Assembly (NCBI GenBank): GCA_030154225.1
Contig: JASKKI010000023.1
Location: 1-33,410, forward strand
DNA: 33,410 nt
From: Clostridia bacterium
GTDB lineage: Bacteria; Bacillota; Peptococcia; Peptococcales; BICA1-8
Reading direction: 5' to 3'
The translations under genes were made by a program, and so were the position numbers. Positions within the stretch are counted from its first letter, which is position 1; each line of letters opens with the position of its first letter. Positions 15,322-23,503 of this stretch are shown here, in pieces. Below the pieces are notes generated by a model, which was not told where the DNA came from, did not search any database, and was given only the letters and a program-made list of their open reading frames with translations.

Positions 15322-15588
15322 ATGCCAAATCAACAAAAATTACAACAAGCTATGCAAGCTGCCCAACAAGCCCAACAAGCAGTGCAGCAGGCACAAACCA
15401 ATGCTAATCCACAACAATTACAACAGGCTCAACAACAACTTCAACAAGCTCAACAACAGTTACAGCAAGTTCAACAACAATTAGGAACTCAAGTAACTGC
15501 ACAACAAATGCAACAGCTACAACAAGCTCAACAACAACTTAAACAAGCTCAACAATCAATGCAACAAATACAAAATAAACTTCAATAA
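15322..15588 (+). CDS. Glutamine-rich small coiled-coil protein of unknown function
   Basis: An 88-residue protein in which 46 residues are glutamine. The middle has a seven-residue repeat, QQLQQAQ, with Leu/Ala/Val/Met at regular positions, suggesting an amphipathic coiled coil with Gln outside. It has no Cys, no aromatic residue, no signal peptide and almost no charge. AAAGGAGG lies nine bases before the ATG at 15322, and a good terminator follows the stop, so it is expressed as its own unit. The track's 39-residue N-terminal extension has different composition and is not needed. Function unknown; spore, coat or aggregation-related roles are possible but unsupported. Confidence 0.8.
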   Translation: MPNQQKLQQAMQAAQQAQQAVQQAQTNANPQQLQQAQQQLQQAQQQLQQVQQQLGTQVTAQQMQQLQQAQQQLKQAQQSMQQIQNKLQ

Positions 15589-15598
15589 GTTTTAATTT

Positions 15599-15636
15599 GG
15601 GTCCGTATAAATAAAGTATGGGCCCTAATTATTTTT
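15599..15636 (+). terminator. Terminator of the glutamine-rich protein gene
   Basis: GGGTCCGTAT pairs with GTATGGGCCC (10 bp, with G-U pairs) around AAATAAA, followed by TAATTATTTTT. It also overlaps the approach to the convergent membrane-protein gene. Confidence 0.8.
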
Positions 15637-15645
15637 CGATAATAG

Positions 15646-16993
15646 CTAAAAATAATTAATCAATAAAATAATAATTGGCGCTATAAAAAGCATAATAAAA
15701 GAAAATTTTAGATTATACTTAAAGGTAACGTTTAGTGGTTTTTCTTTTATAGTATCTGCTACTATGATTGTAAAAGGAACAAAAGGAGAAATACTCATAG
15801 CTATATACCAACAGGTAAGTAGGGTTAAAGCAAAAGCTACATTTGACAAGCCTATAAATTCTGGTGTAATGGTGAGAGCTAGGGTAGTCACCGTTATCAT
15901 CATATGAACACCACACAAACTTAAAACAATAGTTAATAATATGAAAAATTGAATGATAAAATATAAAGGTAACGAGTTTAAAGAAAGCAAAATACTTCCA
16001 ATATTATCTTTTAATGGTGTAAAAGATATCATTGAACCTAAGAAACCTGTAGAAATTAAAAAAGGTATAAAACTTTTAAAGTCTAGAAGATTTTTACAAT
16101 ATTTTTTCAACTCATCTCTATACTTATCCAAAGCATTTAGAAAAAAACCCCAAAATGTTGAATAGATTATTATAATTACAGCTATTATATAAAGCTGATT
16201 TGAAAAAGGAATAAAACTTTCGCCTAAAAAAGCTAGAAAAATTAAAACAAATATATGAAATAAAAGTTCATACATTTTTTTGTCATTCCCACTACTTCTA
16301 ATGGAACTTAAAGTGTTATTTAATTGTTGTAAGAGTTTATTATCAATTTTAAGAAAAAAGGCAGATACCATGATGATTAAAATTACCATAGATAATCCAC
16401 TTAAAAAATATTCAGAATATGTTAACGAAGTAAATAGAAGCACCATATTTACTACACCATCATAAGGAGAAAATACCATATAGGAAGAATATCCGGCTGT
16501 ATATAAATGAGCTAAATATTCTTTAGGGAATTTTATTTTTTCCAATAGTTTCTGCATCGTCGGGATAGAACCTATGTTTAAAGGGATAGTCAGAGATAGA
16601 TGTGTTATAGCAAGAAGAGCAAATAAAAAAATAGGTTTTTCACTTTTAGATGCCACATAGTCTTCTACTGACTTCAAATATTGTCCATGTTTTATGGGAA
16701 AAGAAATCATAGGAATAACCACGAATAGCACAGGTATTCCAATACTTTTTATTAAACTACTATACCAAACATTAAAGCCCAAATTATATTTAAATAAAAT
16801 TATATGTCCTAAAGTAAGAGAAATTATTGAAACATACAACTGAAAACCCCTGGTCATAGTGAGAGATGATACTAATAAAAAACAAATACCTACTGAAACC
16901 AAAATTGCAAAATTATTTTGATTTAAATTAAAAAATTCATTTAAATAAACTAAAACAAAAATAAAATACATACTAAAAAAATATATCTTTTTC
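15646..16993 (-). CDS. Polytopic membrane protein, possible ion-transporter-type permease
   Basis: About 448 residues with roughly 10-12 hydrophobic helices. Two semi-conserved polar stretches inside hydrophobic regions, PLNIGSIPTMQKLLEKIKFP with SSYMVFSPYDGVVN in the first half and LCGVHMMITVTTLALTI with IAMSISPFVPFTIIVADTI in the second, look like the paired re-entrant loops of IT-superfamily anion or dicarboxylate carriers. I cannot assign a family or substrate. The ATG at 16993 begins a clean N-terminal helix; upstream in-frame starts read into the IS leader side. It is very A+T-rich, lies convergent to the Gln-rich gene and next to an IS110 element, and so looks acquired. Confidence 0.65.
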
Positions 16994-17071
16994 ATATAAA
17001 GTATCATTCCTTTCGCTACGCTCAAGGCACAAAAATTTAATGAAAGTGCTCTCCCTTAAAACTTCTAATTA

Positions 17072-17254
17072 GTGCTATACTGTATCTGGATGAGCAGATA
17101 CACTACAGAGCACGGGGAGGTGAGTGGTGCAGTCAGCTAAGCTACTGCCCGCATATAAAGATGTGCCGTTTGCTATTTTCAAGAACAAATAAGTGTGCCA
17201 TCGAGCACGTAAACTAATCTTTGTATAAACAGTTCCCGTTTATTATTAGCAAAC
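17072..17254 (+). ncRNA. Candidate IS110 bridge (guide) RNA in the transposase leader
   Basis: The leader is dense in complementary segments. GTGCT/AGCAC (17072/17109) encloses a perfect 8-bp hairpin TGTATCTG-GATGAG-CAGATACA. GCAGT..AGC-TAA-GCT..ACTGC forms a second hairpin (17129-17148). A long-range 8-bp helix GTTTGCTA (17168) with TAGCAAAC (17247) closes a domain that contains GTGC-N6-GCAC and ATAAAC-N7-GTTTAT. Family knowledge: IS110-group elements carry a bridge RNA 5' of the transposase with two guide loops inside such stems. That this particular RNA is made and used is inference. Confidence 0.6.
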
Positions 17255-17301
17255 AGTCAATGTCTGCTTTATCCACCATAATCTTATGAGGGGACGTGTT
17301 T

Positions 17302-18558
17302 ATGCTAAAAATTGTTTATCCTATTTGCTGTGGAATTGATGTCCACAAAAAGTTTGTTGTCGCAACGGTTGGTACTACTAACAAATCGGGTGTTACAGAG
17401 TACCAAACGAAGCAGTTTTCAACCTTTACTGAAAATCTACATCAACTTTTAGATTGGTTAAAATCTAAAAACTGTATTAACGTTTGTATGGAGTCTACAG
17501 GCAAGTACTGGCACCCCGTTTTTAATATCTTAGAAGAATACTGTGATGTTGTAGTCGCTAATCCAAAGTATGTTAAGGGTATTCGTGGCAAGAAAACCGA
17601 CAAAAAAGATTCTGTTTGGCTTTGCGATCTACATAAGCACGGTTTAGTTCCCAGCAGCTTTATACCACCCTTATTAACCCGTCAAATTCGTGATTTAATG
17701 CGGTATAGGTTTAAACTCATCAACTTTAAATCAAGCGAGAAAAACCGTATTCAAAACTCTCTTACTGTCTCAAACATCATGATTTCCAGTGTTGTTTCTG
17801 ATACTTTTGGTGTAAGCTCCATGAAAATTATTAATCATATCCTTGAAAATCCTGATGTTAAGGATTTCGATGTTTCACCAATGCTGCATAAAAGTATGCA
17901 AGATAAAGCAGAAACAATTACAAAATCAATTAATGGAAATTTGACTAAGCCACAAGCCGATAAAATGCGTGTTTGCCTTGACCATTTTGACAACATTGAG
18001 AAACACATAGCTGATATTGAAAAAGTTGTTTTAGCTTTAGCTCAGCCATATTTACCTCAAATAGAACTAATTTTATCAATGCCTAGTATTAATGACATTT
18101 TTACTGCAATTGCCATAATCGGTGAAATCGGTATTGATATGTCAGTTTTTCATTCCTCCAAACATTTATGCTCATGGGCTGGACTTACTCCACAAAATAA
18201 CGAAAGTGCTGGCAAGAAGAAATCTGTCCGCGTTTCACGAGCTGGCGTGTATATCAAGCCCTTATTAGTTCAATGTGCAAATGCTGCAATTAAAAGTAAG
18301 AAGTTTACCTATTTTAAGGTTCGTTATGATCAGATTAAGAAACGCCGAGGTCACAAAAAAGCCATTATTGCTATTGCCCATATGCTACTGAATTGTATTT
18401 ACCACATGCTTGATAGGAATGAGACATTTAACTATGATTTGTACAAAATTGACTCCAAACCAAAACAAACTTATGCTCCTCAGATTACTGAGGAAATGGC
18501 TGTACGTTACCTGCAAACGTTAGGTTACCAAATACCCGATATGCGTAATACCGTTTGA
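17302..18558 (+). CDS. IS110 family transposase
   Basis: A 418-residue DEDD-type transposase/recombinase. The N-terminal RuvC-like domain starts CCGIDVHKKFVVATVG (catalytic Asp) with MESTGKYWHPVFN (Glu) and NPKYVKGIRGKKTDKKDSVWL (the DxxD region). The C-terminal Transposase_20 domain has LSMPSINDIFTAIAIIGEIG, CSWAGLTPQNNESAGKK and RAGVYIKPLLVQCANAAI with the conserved Ser before R. The length is normal and the frame uninterrupted, so it may be active. The ATG at 17302 is eight bases from GAGGGG; the GTG at 17296 is less well placed. Confidence 0.95.
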   Translation: MLKIVYPICCGIDVHKKFVVATVGTTNKSGVTEYQTKQFSTFTENLHQLLDWLKSKNCINVCMESTGKYWHPVFNILEEYCDVVVANPKYVKGIRGKKTDKKDSVWLCDLHKHGLVPSSFIPPLLTRQIRDLMRYRFKLINFKSSEKNRIQNSLTVSNIMISSVVSDTFGVSSMKIINHILENPDVKDFDVSPMLHKSMQDKAETITKSINGNLTKPQADKMRVCLDHFDNIEKHIADIEKVVLALAQPYLPQIELILSMPSINDIFTAIAIIGEIGIDMSVFHSSKHLCSWAGLTPQNNESAGKKKSVRVSRAGVYIKPLLVQCANAAIKSKKFTYFKVRYDQIKKRRGHKKAIIAIAHMLLNCIYHMLDRNETFNYDLYKIDSKPKQTYAPQITEEMAVRYLQTLGYQIPDMRNTV

Positions 18559-18586
18559 TTTGATATTCTAATAGATTCGTTTTTTA

Positions 18587-18617
18587 AAGCCGCTTTTCAG
18601 TGGGCTTATTTTGTTAT
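18587..18617 (+). terminator. Hairpin after the IS110 transposase
   Basis: AAGCC..GC-loop-GT..GGGCTT, an imperfect stem with one bulge, followed by TATTTTGTT, starts about 30 bases after the transposase stop. The remaining bases up to 18715 show nothing I can support. Confidence 0.55.
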
Positions 18618-18715
18618 GTCCTCTTTTACGTAATCATGTTTTTTAGATTTCTTTCAAACTATTAACCTGCCTTATATTTTACATTTTCGGATTAGTAAGT
18701 TTAATTACAATTTTC

Positions 18716-18771
18716 ATTATTAAAACAAATTCCCCTTTATATTAACATAGAGGGGAGTGTGTTTTAATAAT
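18716..18771. repeat. 56-base imperfect palindrome upstream of the patatin gene
   Basis: Outer arms ATTATTAAAACA and TGTTTTAATAAT pair perfectly. After a small interruption the inner arms TCCCCTTTAT and ATAGAGGGGA pair with one G-T, around a 6-base loop. On the plus strand a TTTTGTTTTTTT run follows, so it could terminate transcription from the IS. Its size also fits a small hairpin repeat. Confidence 0.75.
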
Positions 18772-18888
18772 TTTGTTTTTTTACACTACTTCCAATAATC
18801 CCTAAGAATTTGGAAAAGTTTTTTTAAACCACTAATTATGTAAACTCATATTATATATAAGAGATAAATTATTTGGGATGGATTATGT

Positions 18889-19887
18889 ATGGCTAAATTT
18901 AGGATTTTAAGTTTTGATGGCGGTGGTATTAGGGGAGCATTGACGGCAACATTATTAAAAAGATTAATAAAGGAGTATCCTAAATTAATAGAAATAACAG
19001 ATCTGTTTGCAGGTACTTCTACTGGTTCCTTTATAGCTTTAGGCCTGGCATCAGGTTTAAGTATAGAAGAAATTGCTAATTTATATACAGTGGAAAATGC
19101 TAAATATATTTTTTTCTCCAGACATCTCGGGTTATTTAGACCTAAATACAGTCATAGAAATTTAAAAGAAGTGCTATTAAGGGTATTCCCAAAGACACTT
19201 AGATTAATGGATTTAAATAAATTTGTAGTAATACCGTCATTTAGGGTTAAAGGTTCTAATACTGCAAGTTGGAGCCCAATATTTTTCAATAACTTTCCTG
19301 ATTCCAATACTAAACATGCTACTGTTATCGATGTAGCCCTTAGTAGTAGTGCAGCACCTATTTATTTTCCATCCTATAACCATCATATTGATGGTGGTCT
19401 GATAGCAAACAATCCAAGTATAGCAGCCATATCTATAGCAGCTGACCCATATTATGCTAACCAGATTCGTGATGAAATTTGTCTATTATCAATTGGTACC
19501 GGTTTTAATCCTCATAAAATTAAAGGGGATACTGCCAAGTGGGGACTGATACAATGGCTGTTTAATAAAAATCCACCAGTTCCTTTAGAAACAATAATGT
19601 TTGATGGAGCTGTAGAAGCTGATTCATATTTTAGTTATCAATTTTTAAAAGATAGATTTCACCGTTTAAATCCCGAGCTTAATAAATCCATATCTCTAGA
19701 TGATTATCAACAAATACCTTACCTTATTTCTTTAGCTAATAATTATAATATTTGTGAAACAATTGCTTGGATCAAAAATTACTGGTTTACTGATAGTTTA
19801 ATCGCACAATCTAAAAATGAAAAGCAAGATTTTGACCTTTTAAAAGGGAAATATTGGCATAATTTAATCAATAAATTTTACAAATAA
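18889..19887 (+). CDS. Patatin-like phospholipase
   Basis: A 332-residue cytosolic-type patatin hydrolase. It has the oxyanion loop DGGGIRG (residues 10-16), nucleophile Ser44 in GTSTGS, and catalytic Asp168 in DGGLIANNP, giving the complete Ser-Asp dyad. Family members deacylate phospholipids or other acyl esters. No signal peptide or transmembrane segment is seen. It is the only plus-strand gene in this part apart from the IS and the Gln-rich gene, and lies behind a large palindrome and an IS110 element, so it is probably accessory. Relatives serve as CBASS effectors (CapV), but no nucleotidyltransferase is adjacent. Confidence 0.93.
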   Translation: MAKFRILSFDGGGIRGALTATLLKRLIKEYPKLIEITDLFAGTSTGSFIALGLASGLSIEEIANLYTVENAKYIFFSRHLGLFRPKYSHRNLKEVLLRVFPKTLRLMDLNKFVVIPSFRVKGSNTASWSPIFFNNFPDSNTKHATVIDVALSSSAAPIYFPSYNHHIDGGLIANNPSIAAISIAADPYYANQIRDEICLLSIGTGFNPHKIKGDTAKWGLIQWLFNKNPPVPLETIMFDGAVEADSYFSYQFLKDRFHRLNPELNKSISLDDYQQIPYLISLANNYNICETIAWIKNYWFTDSLIAQSKNEKQDFDLLKGKYWHNLINKFYK

Positions 19888-19981
19888 GCCCAACACTCCG
19901 AACATTTATATTTAATCACACAACTTTATTGCGACTTATAAAAATATTCACAATATCCCATAAAAATCAATATTGTTTCAC

Positions 19982-20017
19982 AAAAAGCTCTACCATTTAA
20001 AAATGGTAGAGCTTTTT
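19982..20017. terminator. Bidirectional terminator between patatin and nrdG
   Basis: A perfect 16-bp stem, AAAAAGCTCTACCATT with AATGGTAGAGCTTTTT, and a TAAA loop. T-runs on both strands allow termination of the convergent patatin and nrdG transcripts. Confidence 0.92.
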
Positions 20018-20019
20018 AC

Positions 20020-20529
20020 TTAACTGTTGACTACATTTTTTTCCAAGAAAAATTCTCTAATTTCTCCTGACTCCAAGGATTTGGAAACATCAATAATTCT
20101 CTGATTGCGTGAGCCCCTAAAAACCAGAGAAATATCCTTTTCTTTTATTATAAATGGACCATCTACTAAAACATCAATTAATTCCATGACCGGTAAATCT
20201 TTTACTTCTTCAAAAGTATATCCGGTATATACCCAGATATTTACCCCTGGCTTCCGCTTACGAATAAAAGAAATAACATTGAGGAGTTTTTCCCACTGCA
20301 TTAGAGGGTCCCCTCCACTAAAGGTTAGGCCTGCGTGTTTGGGAGTTAACTTCTTTAAGAGCATTTTAGCCAATTCTCTTTCGGTAATTTCTTGGCCACC
20401 CTCTCGGGGAAGCAAAGAGGGGTTATGGCAGCCCTCACATCTTCTAGGACACCCTTGTAAAAAAGTAACTACTCTAATACCTGGTCCATCTACTATGGAA
20501 TCAGTAATTACATCACCATATCTAATCAT
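20020..20529 (-). CDS. nrdG: Anaerobic ribonucleotide reductase activating protein (radical SAM)
   Basis: A 169-residue radical-SAM activase that installs the glycyl radical on NrdD. The [4Fe-4S] motif Cys27-x3-Cys31-x2-Cys34 is in GCPRRCEGCHNPSLL, and the SAM-binding GGDPLMQ block is in TFSGGDPLMQWEKLL. VWVYTGYTFEE-like and DVLVDGPFI segments are typical of NrdG. It follows nrdD by about 55 bases on the same strand and ends before a strong bidirectional terminator. Confidence 0.96.
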   Translation of the reverse strand: MIRYGDVITDSIVDGPGIRVVTFLQGCPRRCEGCHNPSLLPREGGQEITERELAKMLLKKLTPKHAGLTFSGGDPLMQWEKLLNVISFIRKRKPGVNIWVYTGYTFEEVKDLPVMELIDVLVDGPFIIKEKDISLVFRGSRNQRIIDVSKSLESGEIREFFLEKNVVNS

Positions 20530-20584
20530 AGTTTCACCTCAATAAGTTAAAGCTTTCTAATACCTGACAATTAGCCATTAGTAA

Positions 20585-22705
20585 CTAATTACTAAATTCC
20601 ATGTGTTTAGTACGGTTCTTTTCTTCGGCTTTTTTAGCATCATTAAACATATCCAGGGTAGAAAGATAACCTGTAATACGTCTTACTCTACTGATTTTAC
20701 CACTGGTACCACAGGCTGGACAAAGATCCGTATCTATTACACCATTAAACCCACATTCTTTGCAAATATCTACCGGAAAATTTACAGCAGCATAACCCAT
20801 ATCGGCTTCATACATAGCCTGTATAATACTCTCAAAAGCTTCTAAATTATTAGTAGGTGCAGATGGTAATTCTACATAGGAAATATGACCAGCATTACAA
20901 AGCTTATGATAAGGTCCTTCTATATTTATTTTTTTAATAGCATCAATTTTATAATCCACCGGTACATGAAATGAATTAGTATACCATTCTTTATCAGTTA
21001 TACCTTTTATTTCGCCGAATAATTCCCTATCCTTTGTGACAAATTTTCCACTTAAACCTTCTGCCGGTGTGGCCAGTAAGGAGAAATTTAAATTATATTT
21101 CTGGGATGCTTCATCACATTTACGTCTTAAATGACTAACAATTGATAAACCTAAAGCTTGTGCTTCGGCGCTTTCTCCATGGTGTTTACCCGTCAATGCC
21201 ATCAAAGTTTCGGCAAGACCAATAAAACCAATACTTAATGTACCATGTCTAATCGCCTTTTCTATAGTATCGTTAGGTTCTAAATCTTCACTGTCCAGAT
21301 ACAGCTTTTGCCCCATTAAGAAAGGAAAATCTTTTACTTTTAACCTCTTTTGAAAATCATAACGGGTTAACAGTTGTTTAACAGTTAAATCAACCATTTT
21401 ATCCAAGCTACTCCAAAAATCCGATAGGTTTCCCTTAGCATTTATCCCTAGGCGAGGTAAATTGATAGTCGTAAAGGATAGGTTACCCCTACCTTCTGTC
21501 ACTTCGGGGCCATGAACATTTCCGATAACCCTGGTACGACAGCCCATGTAAGCTACTTCATCATCAAATATGGAGTTAAAACTGGAATCCTGGAAAGAAA
21601 AATTAGGGAATAATCGCTTACAAGCAACCTGCATACTCAGTTTAAATAAATCATAATTAGGGTCTTCCGGGTCATAATTAATACCATCTTTTATTTTAAA
21701 ACAAATATTAGGGAAAATTGGGGCTTCGCCCTTACCTAGGCCTTTCTCGTAAGCTTTTAAAAGCATTTTGGTAATCATCCTTCCACCCCGGGTCGTATCA
21801 GTACCCAGGTTAATAGAGGAAAAAGGCACTTGGGCACCTGCCCTGCTGTGCATGGTATTTAAGTTATAAACAAAACCTTCCATAGCCTGATAAACTTCAT
21901 CTTCAACCCGTTCTTGAACTAATTGGGCAAATTTCTCCTGGTCAACTTTCACTCCTAATTTATCCAAAGTATCTTTTAATAACTTTTCCTGGCGTTGAAA
22001 TTCTTTTTCTACATAAATACCCAGATCACGGTCAAAAAAAGCAAATGATTGTCCACCATGTTGATCATTTTGGTTACTTTGTAGGATTATTGCTGCTAAT
22101 GCAGCCGCAGTTTTTATGCTTTTAGGAGGTCTTATGTACCCGTGACCATTATTAAAACCTTCTTTTAATAATCTATGTAATGGAATTTGTAAACAAGTTA
22201 AAGTTTTGCCGTACCAGGCCAAATCATGAATATAAAAATCACCGTTAATATGAGCTTCGGCCTGCTCCAGAGGTATAACCCTTTTTAAATAATACTCTTT
22301 TGAAGCAATTTCCGATATTTGTAAAACTTTAGCAGAAGGGGAATTACCCACATTGGCATTTTCCCTATTGGTCTCCCTTAAAACATCGGCAACAGCATCC
22401 ATCATTTCTGAACGGGTTTCTCTAATCCTGGTCCGCTTATCACGGTATAATATGAATGCCTTGGCCGTTTTAGCATGACCCTTTTCTATTAACACTTTTT
22501 CAACAACATCCTGAACATCTTCTACAGTAAAAATATGGCCATTGAAACGGTTTTTTAAAAACCGCAAAACTTCAATTGTAAGTTCCATAGCAGTTTGCCT
22601 ATCTTCACCACCTACTGATTGGGCAGCCTTAAATATTGCATCTGTTATTTTATTTTCATTAAAAGCCACCTCACGGCCATCCCTCTTTCGTATAGTACTA
22701 AACAA
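20585..22705 (-). CDS. nrdD: Anaerobic ribonucleoside-triphosphate reductase
   Basis: About 706 residues; the oxygen-sensitive class III reductase that makes dNTPs from NTPs. The N-terminus is an ATP-cone allosteric domain (STIRKRDGREVAFNENKITDAIFKAA). The core follows, then a zinc site formed by CKECGF and CPACG and the glycyl-radical motif RRITGYLSTLDMFN near the C-terminus. The track begins at an ATG inside the ribosome site. The TTG at 22705 is six bases from AGGAGGG and two bases past the nrdR stop, so I place the start there. It follows nrdR, consistent with an nrdR-nrdD-nrdG operon. Confidence 0.96.
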   Translation of the reverse strand: MFSTIRKRDGREVAFNENKITDAIFKAAQSVGGEDRQTAMELTIEVLRFLKNRFNGHIFTVEDVQDVVEKVLIEKGHAKTAKAFILYRDKRTRIRETRSEMMDAVADVLRETNRENANVGNSPSAKVLQISEIASKEYYLKRVIPLEQAEAHINGDFYIHDLAWYGKTLTCLQIPLHRLLKEGFNNGHGYIRPPKSIKTAAALAAIILQSNQNDQHGGQSFAFFDRDLGIYVEKEFQRQEKLLKDTLDKLGVKVDQEKFAQLVQERVEDEVYQAMEGFVYNLNTMHSRAGAQVPFSSINLGTDTTRGGRMITKMLLKAYEKGLGKGEAPIFPNICFKIKDGINYDPEDPNYDLFKLSMQVACKRLFPNFSFQDSSFNSIFDDEVAYMGCRTRVIGNVHGPEVTEGRGNLSFTTINLPRLGINAKGNLSDFWSSLDKMVDLTVKQLLTRYDFQKRLKVKDFPFLMGQKLYLDSEDLEPNDTIEKAIRHGTLSIGFIGLAETLMALTGKHHGESAEAQALGLSIVSHLRRKCDEASQKYNLNFSLLATPAEGLSGKFVTKDRELFGEIKGITDKEWYTNSFHVPVDYKIDAIKKINIEGPYHKLCNAGHISYVELPSAPTNNLEAFESIIQAMYEADMGYAAVNFPVDICKECGFNGVIDTDLCPACGTSGKISRVRRITGYLSTLDMFNDAKKAEEKNRTKHMEFSN

Positions 22706-22706
22706 T

Positions 22707-23174
22707 TTACTCCCTCCTCTTACCATTTCGCAGTAGTCCTTCTATTTCTTTCACAAAAGTATTTATGTCTTTAAATTCCCGGTAAACTGAAGCAAATCTT
22801 ACATAGGCAACTTCATCTAAACCTTTGAGCTTGTCCATAACCAATTCACCAATTAAAGAGGAGCTTATTTCTCTCTCCATTCGATTTTTTAGCTCCCGTT
22901 CAATTTCTTCACTCACCAATTCTAACTTTTGTAAGGCTACAGGTCTTTTTTCACAGGCTTTAATCAGACCATTTAATATTTTTGTTGAATCATACACCTC
23001 TCTCTTACCATCTTTTTTTACAACTATCAGAGGAACATCTTCAATTTTTTCATAGGTAGTAAATCTTTTGGTACACTCTGCACATTCTCTACGCCGCCTA
23101 ATAGAGTTACCATCATCGGTAGAACGGGTATCTAATACTTTGGTATCATAAAAACCACAAAAAGGACAGCGCAT
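22707..23174 (-). CDS. nrdR: Transcriptional repressor NrdR
   Basis: 155 residues. A zinc ribbon (Cys3, Cys6, Cys31, Cys34 in MRCPFC and ECAEC, with VLDTRSTDDGNSIRRRRECAEC) is followed by an ATP-cone (VVKKDGKREVYDSTKILNGLIKACEKRPV) and a C-terminal helical part ending EVAYVRFASVYREFKD. NrdR senses ATP/dATP and represses ribonucleotide reductase genes; here it is next to nrdD. The ATG at 23174 has AAGGAG eight bases upstream, whereas the track starts three codons earlier at GTG. I did not find a convincing NrdR box. Confidence 0.96.
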   Translation of the reverse strand: MRCPFCGFYDTKVLDTRSTDDGNSIRRRRECAECTKRFTTYEKIEDVPLIVVKKDGKREVYDSTKILNGLIKACEKRPVALQKLELVSEEIERELKNRMEREISSSLIGELVMDKLKGLDEVAYVRFASVYREFKDINTFVKEIEGLLRNGKRRE

Positions 23175-23289
23175 TACTTTCACTCCTTGTGTAAGTTCAA
23201 AAAAAGTTAATAATTAATAGGATAAAAATATTTAAAACTATGAACTATTTATCTTTTGTTTTGTTGCAGGGTTTTTATTTTATGGAGTC

Positions 23290-23370
23290 GAATAGTAGTA
23301 AATATTATAGAAAAATAATAACTGTCACTAGATCTAGTGACAGTTATTATTTTAATCTACTATATTTAGT
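23290..23370. repeat. Large palindrome with a perfect 42-bp core (23312-23353)
   Basis: The core is fully self-complementary, centred on CACTAGATCTAGTG, with 21-base arms and no spacer. Outside it the flanks pair further with a two-base bulge and a few mismatches to about 23297 and 23370. The rest of the 320-base gap between ymxH and nrdR (23184-23503) holds no supported gene; the track ORF 23240..23434 merely runs through the palindrome. It may be a bidirectional terminator or a MITE-like hairpin. Confidence 0.85.
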
Positions 23371-23503
23371 ATGTCAAACCATTTCTTTCCCTTTTTATCT
23401 AAACAAAATACATAATAATTTACAAAAAATATAAACCCCGGCTGACACGGACCGTTCTAAATTTAAAATTTTCCACTATCTCACTGTTTCACTCTTCCAC
23501 TAT

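Larger units (their letters stand above)
17040..18610 (+). mobile_element. IS110-family insertion sequence (ends not resolved)
   Basis: A single complete DEDD transposase with a roughly 260-base structured leader and a short 3' tail. IS110 elements lack terminal inverted repeats and often make no clear target duplication, so I cannot fix the boundaries; the coordinates given are the minimum span plus the terminator. The element separates the membrane-protein gene from the patatin gene. Confidence 0.75.

Noticed and set aside
18889-19887. CBASS defence system based on the patatin gene
   Set aside because: No CD-NTase, Cap2/Cap3 or other sensor gene lies beside it; only the IS110 element and nrdG flank it.
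23240-23434. Plus-strand ORF in the ymxH-nrdR gap
   Set aside because: It reads straight through the 42-bp palindrome, has no ribosome site and no family resemblance.
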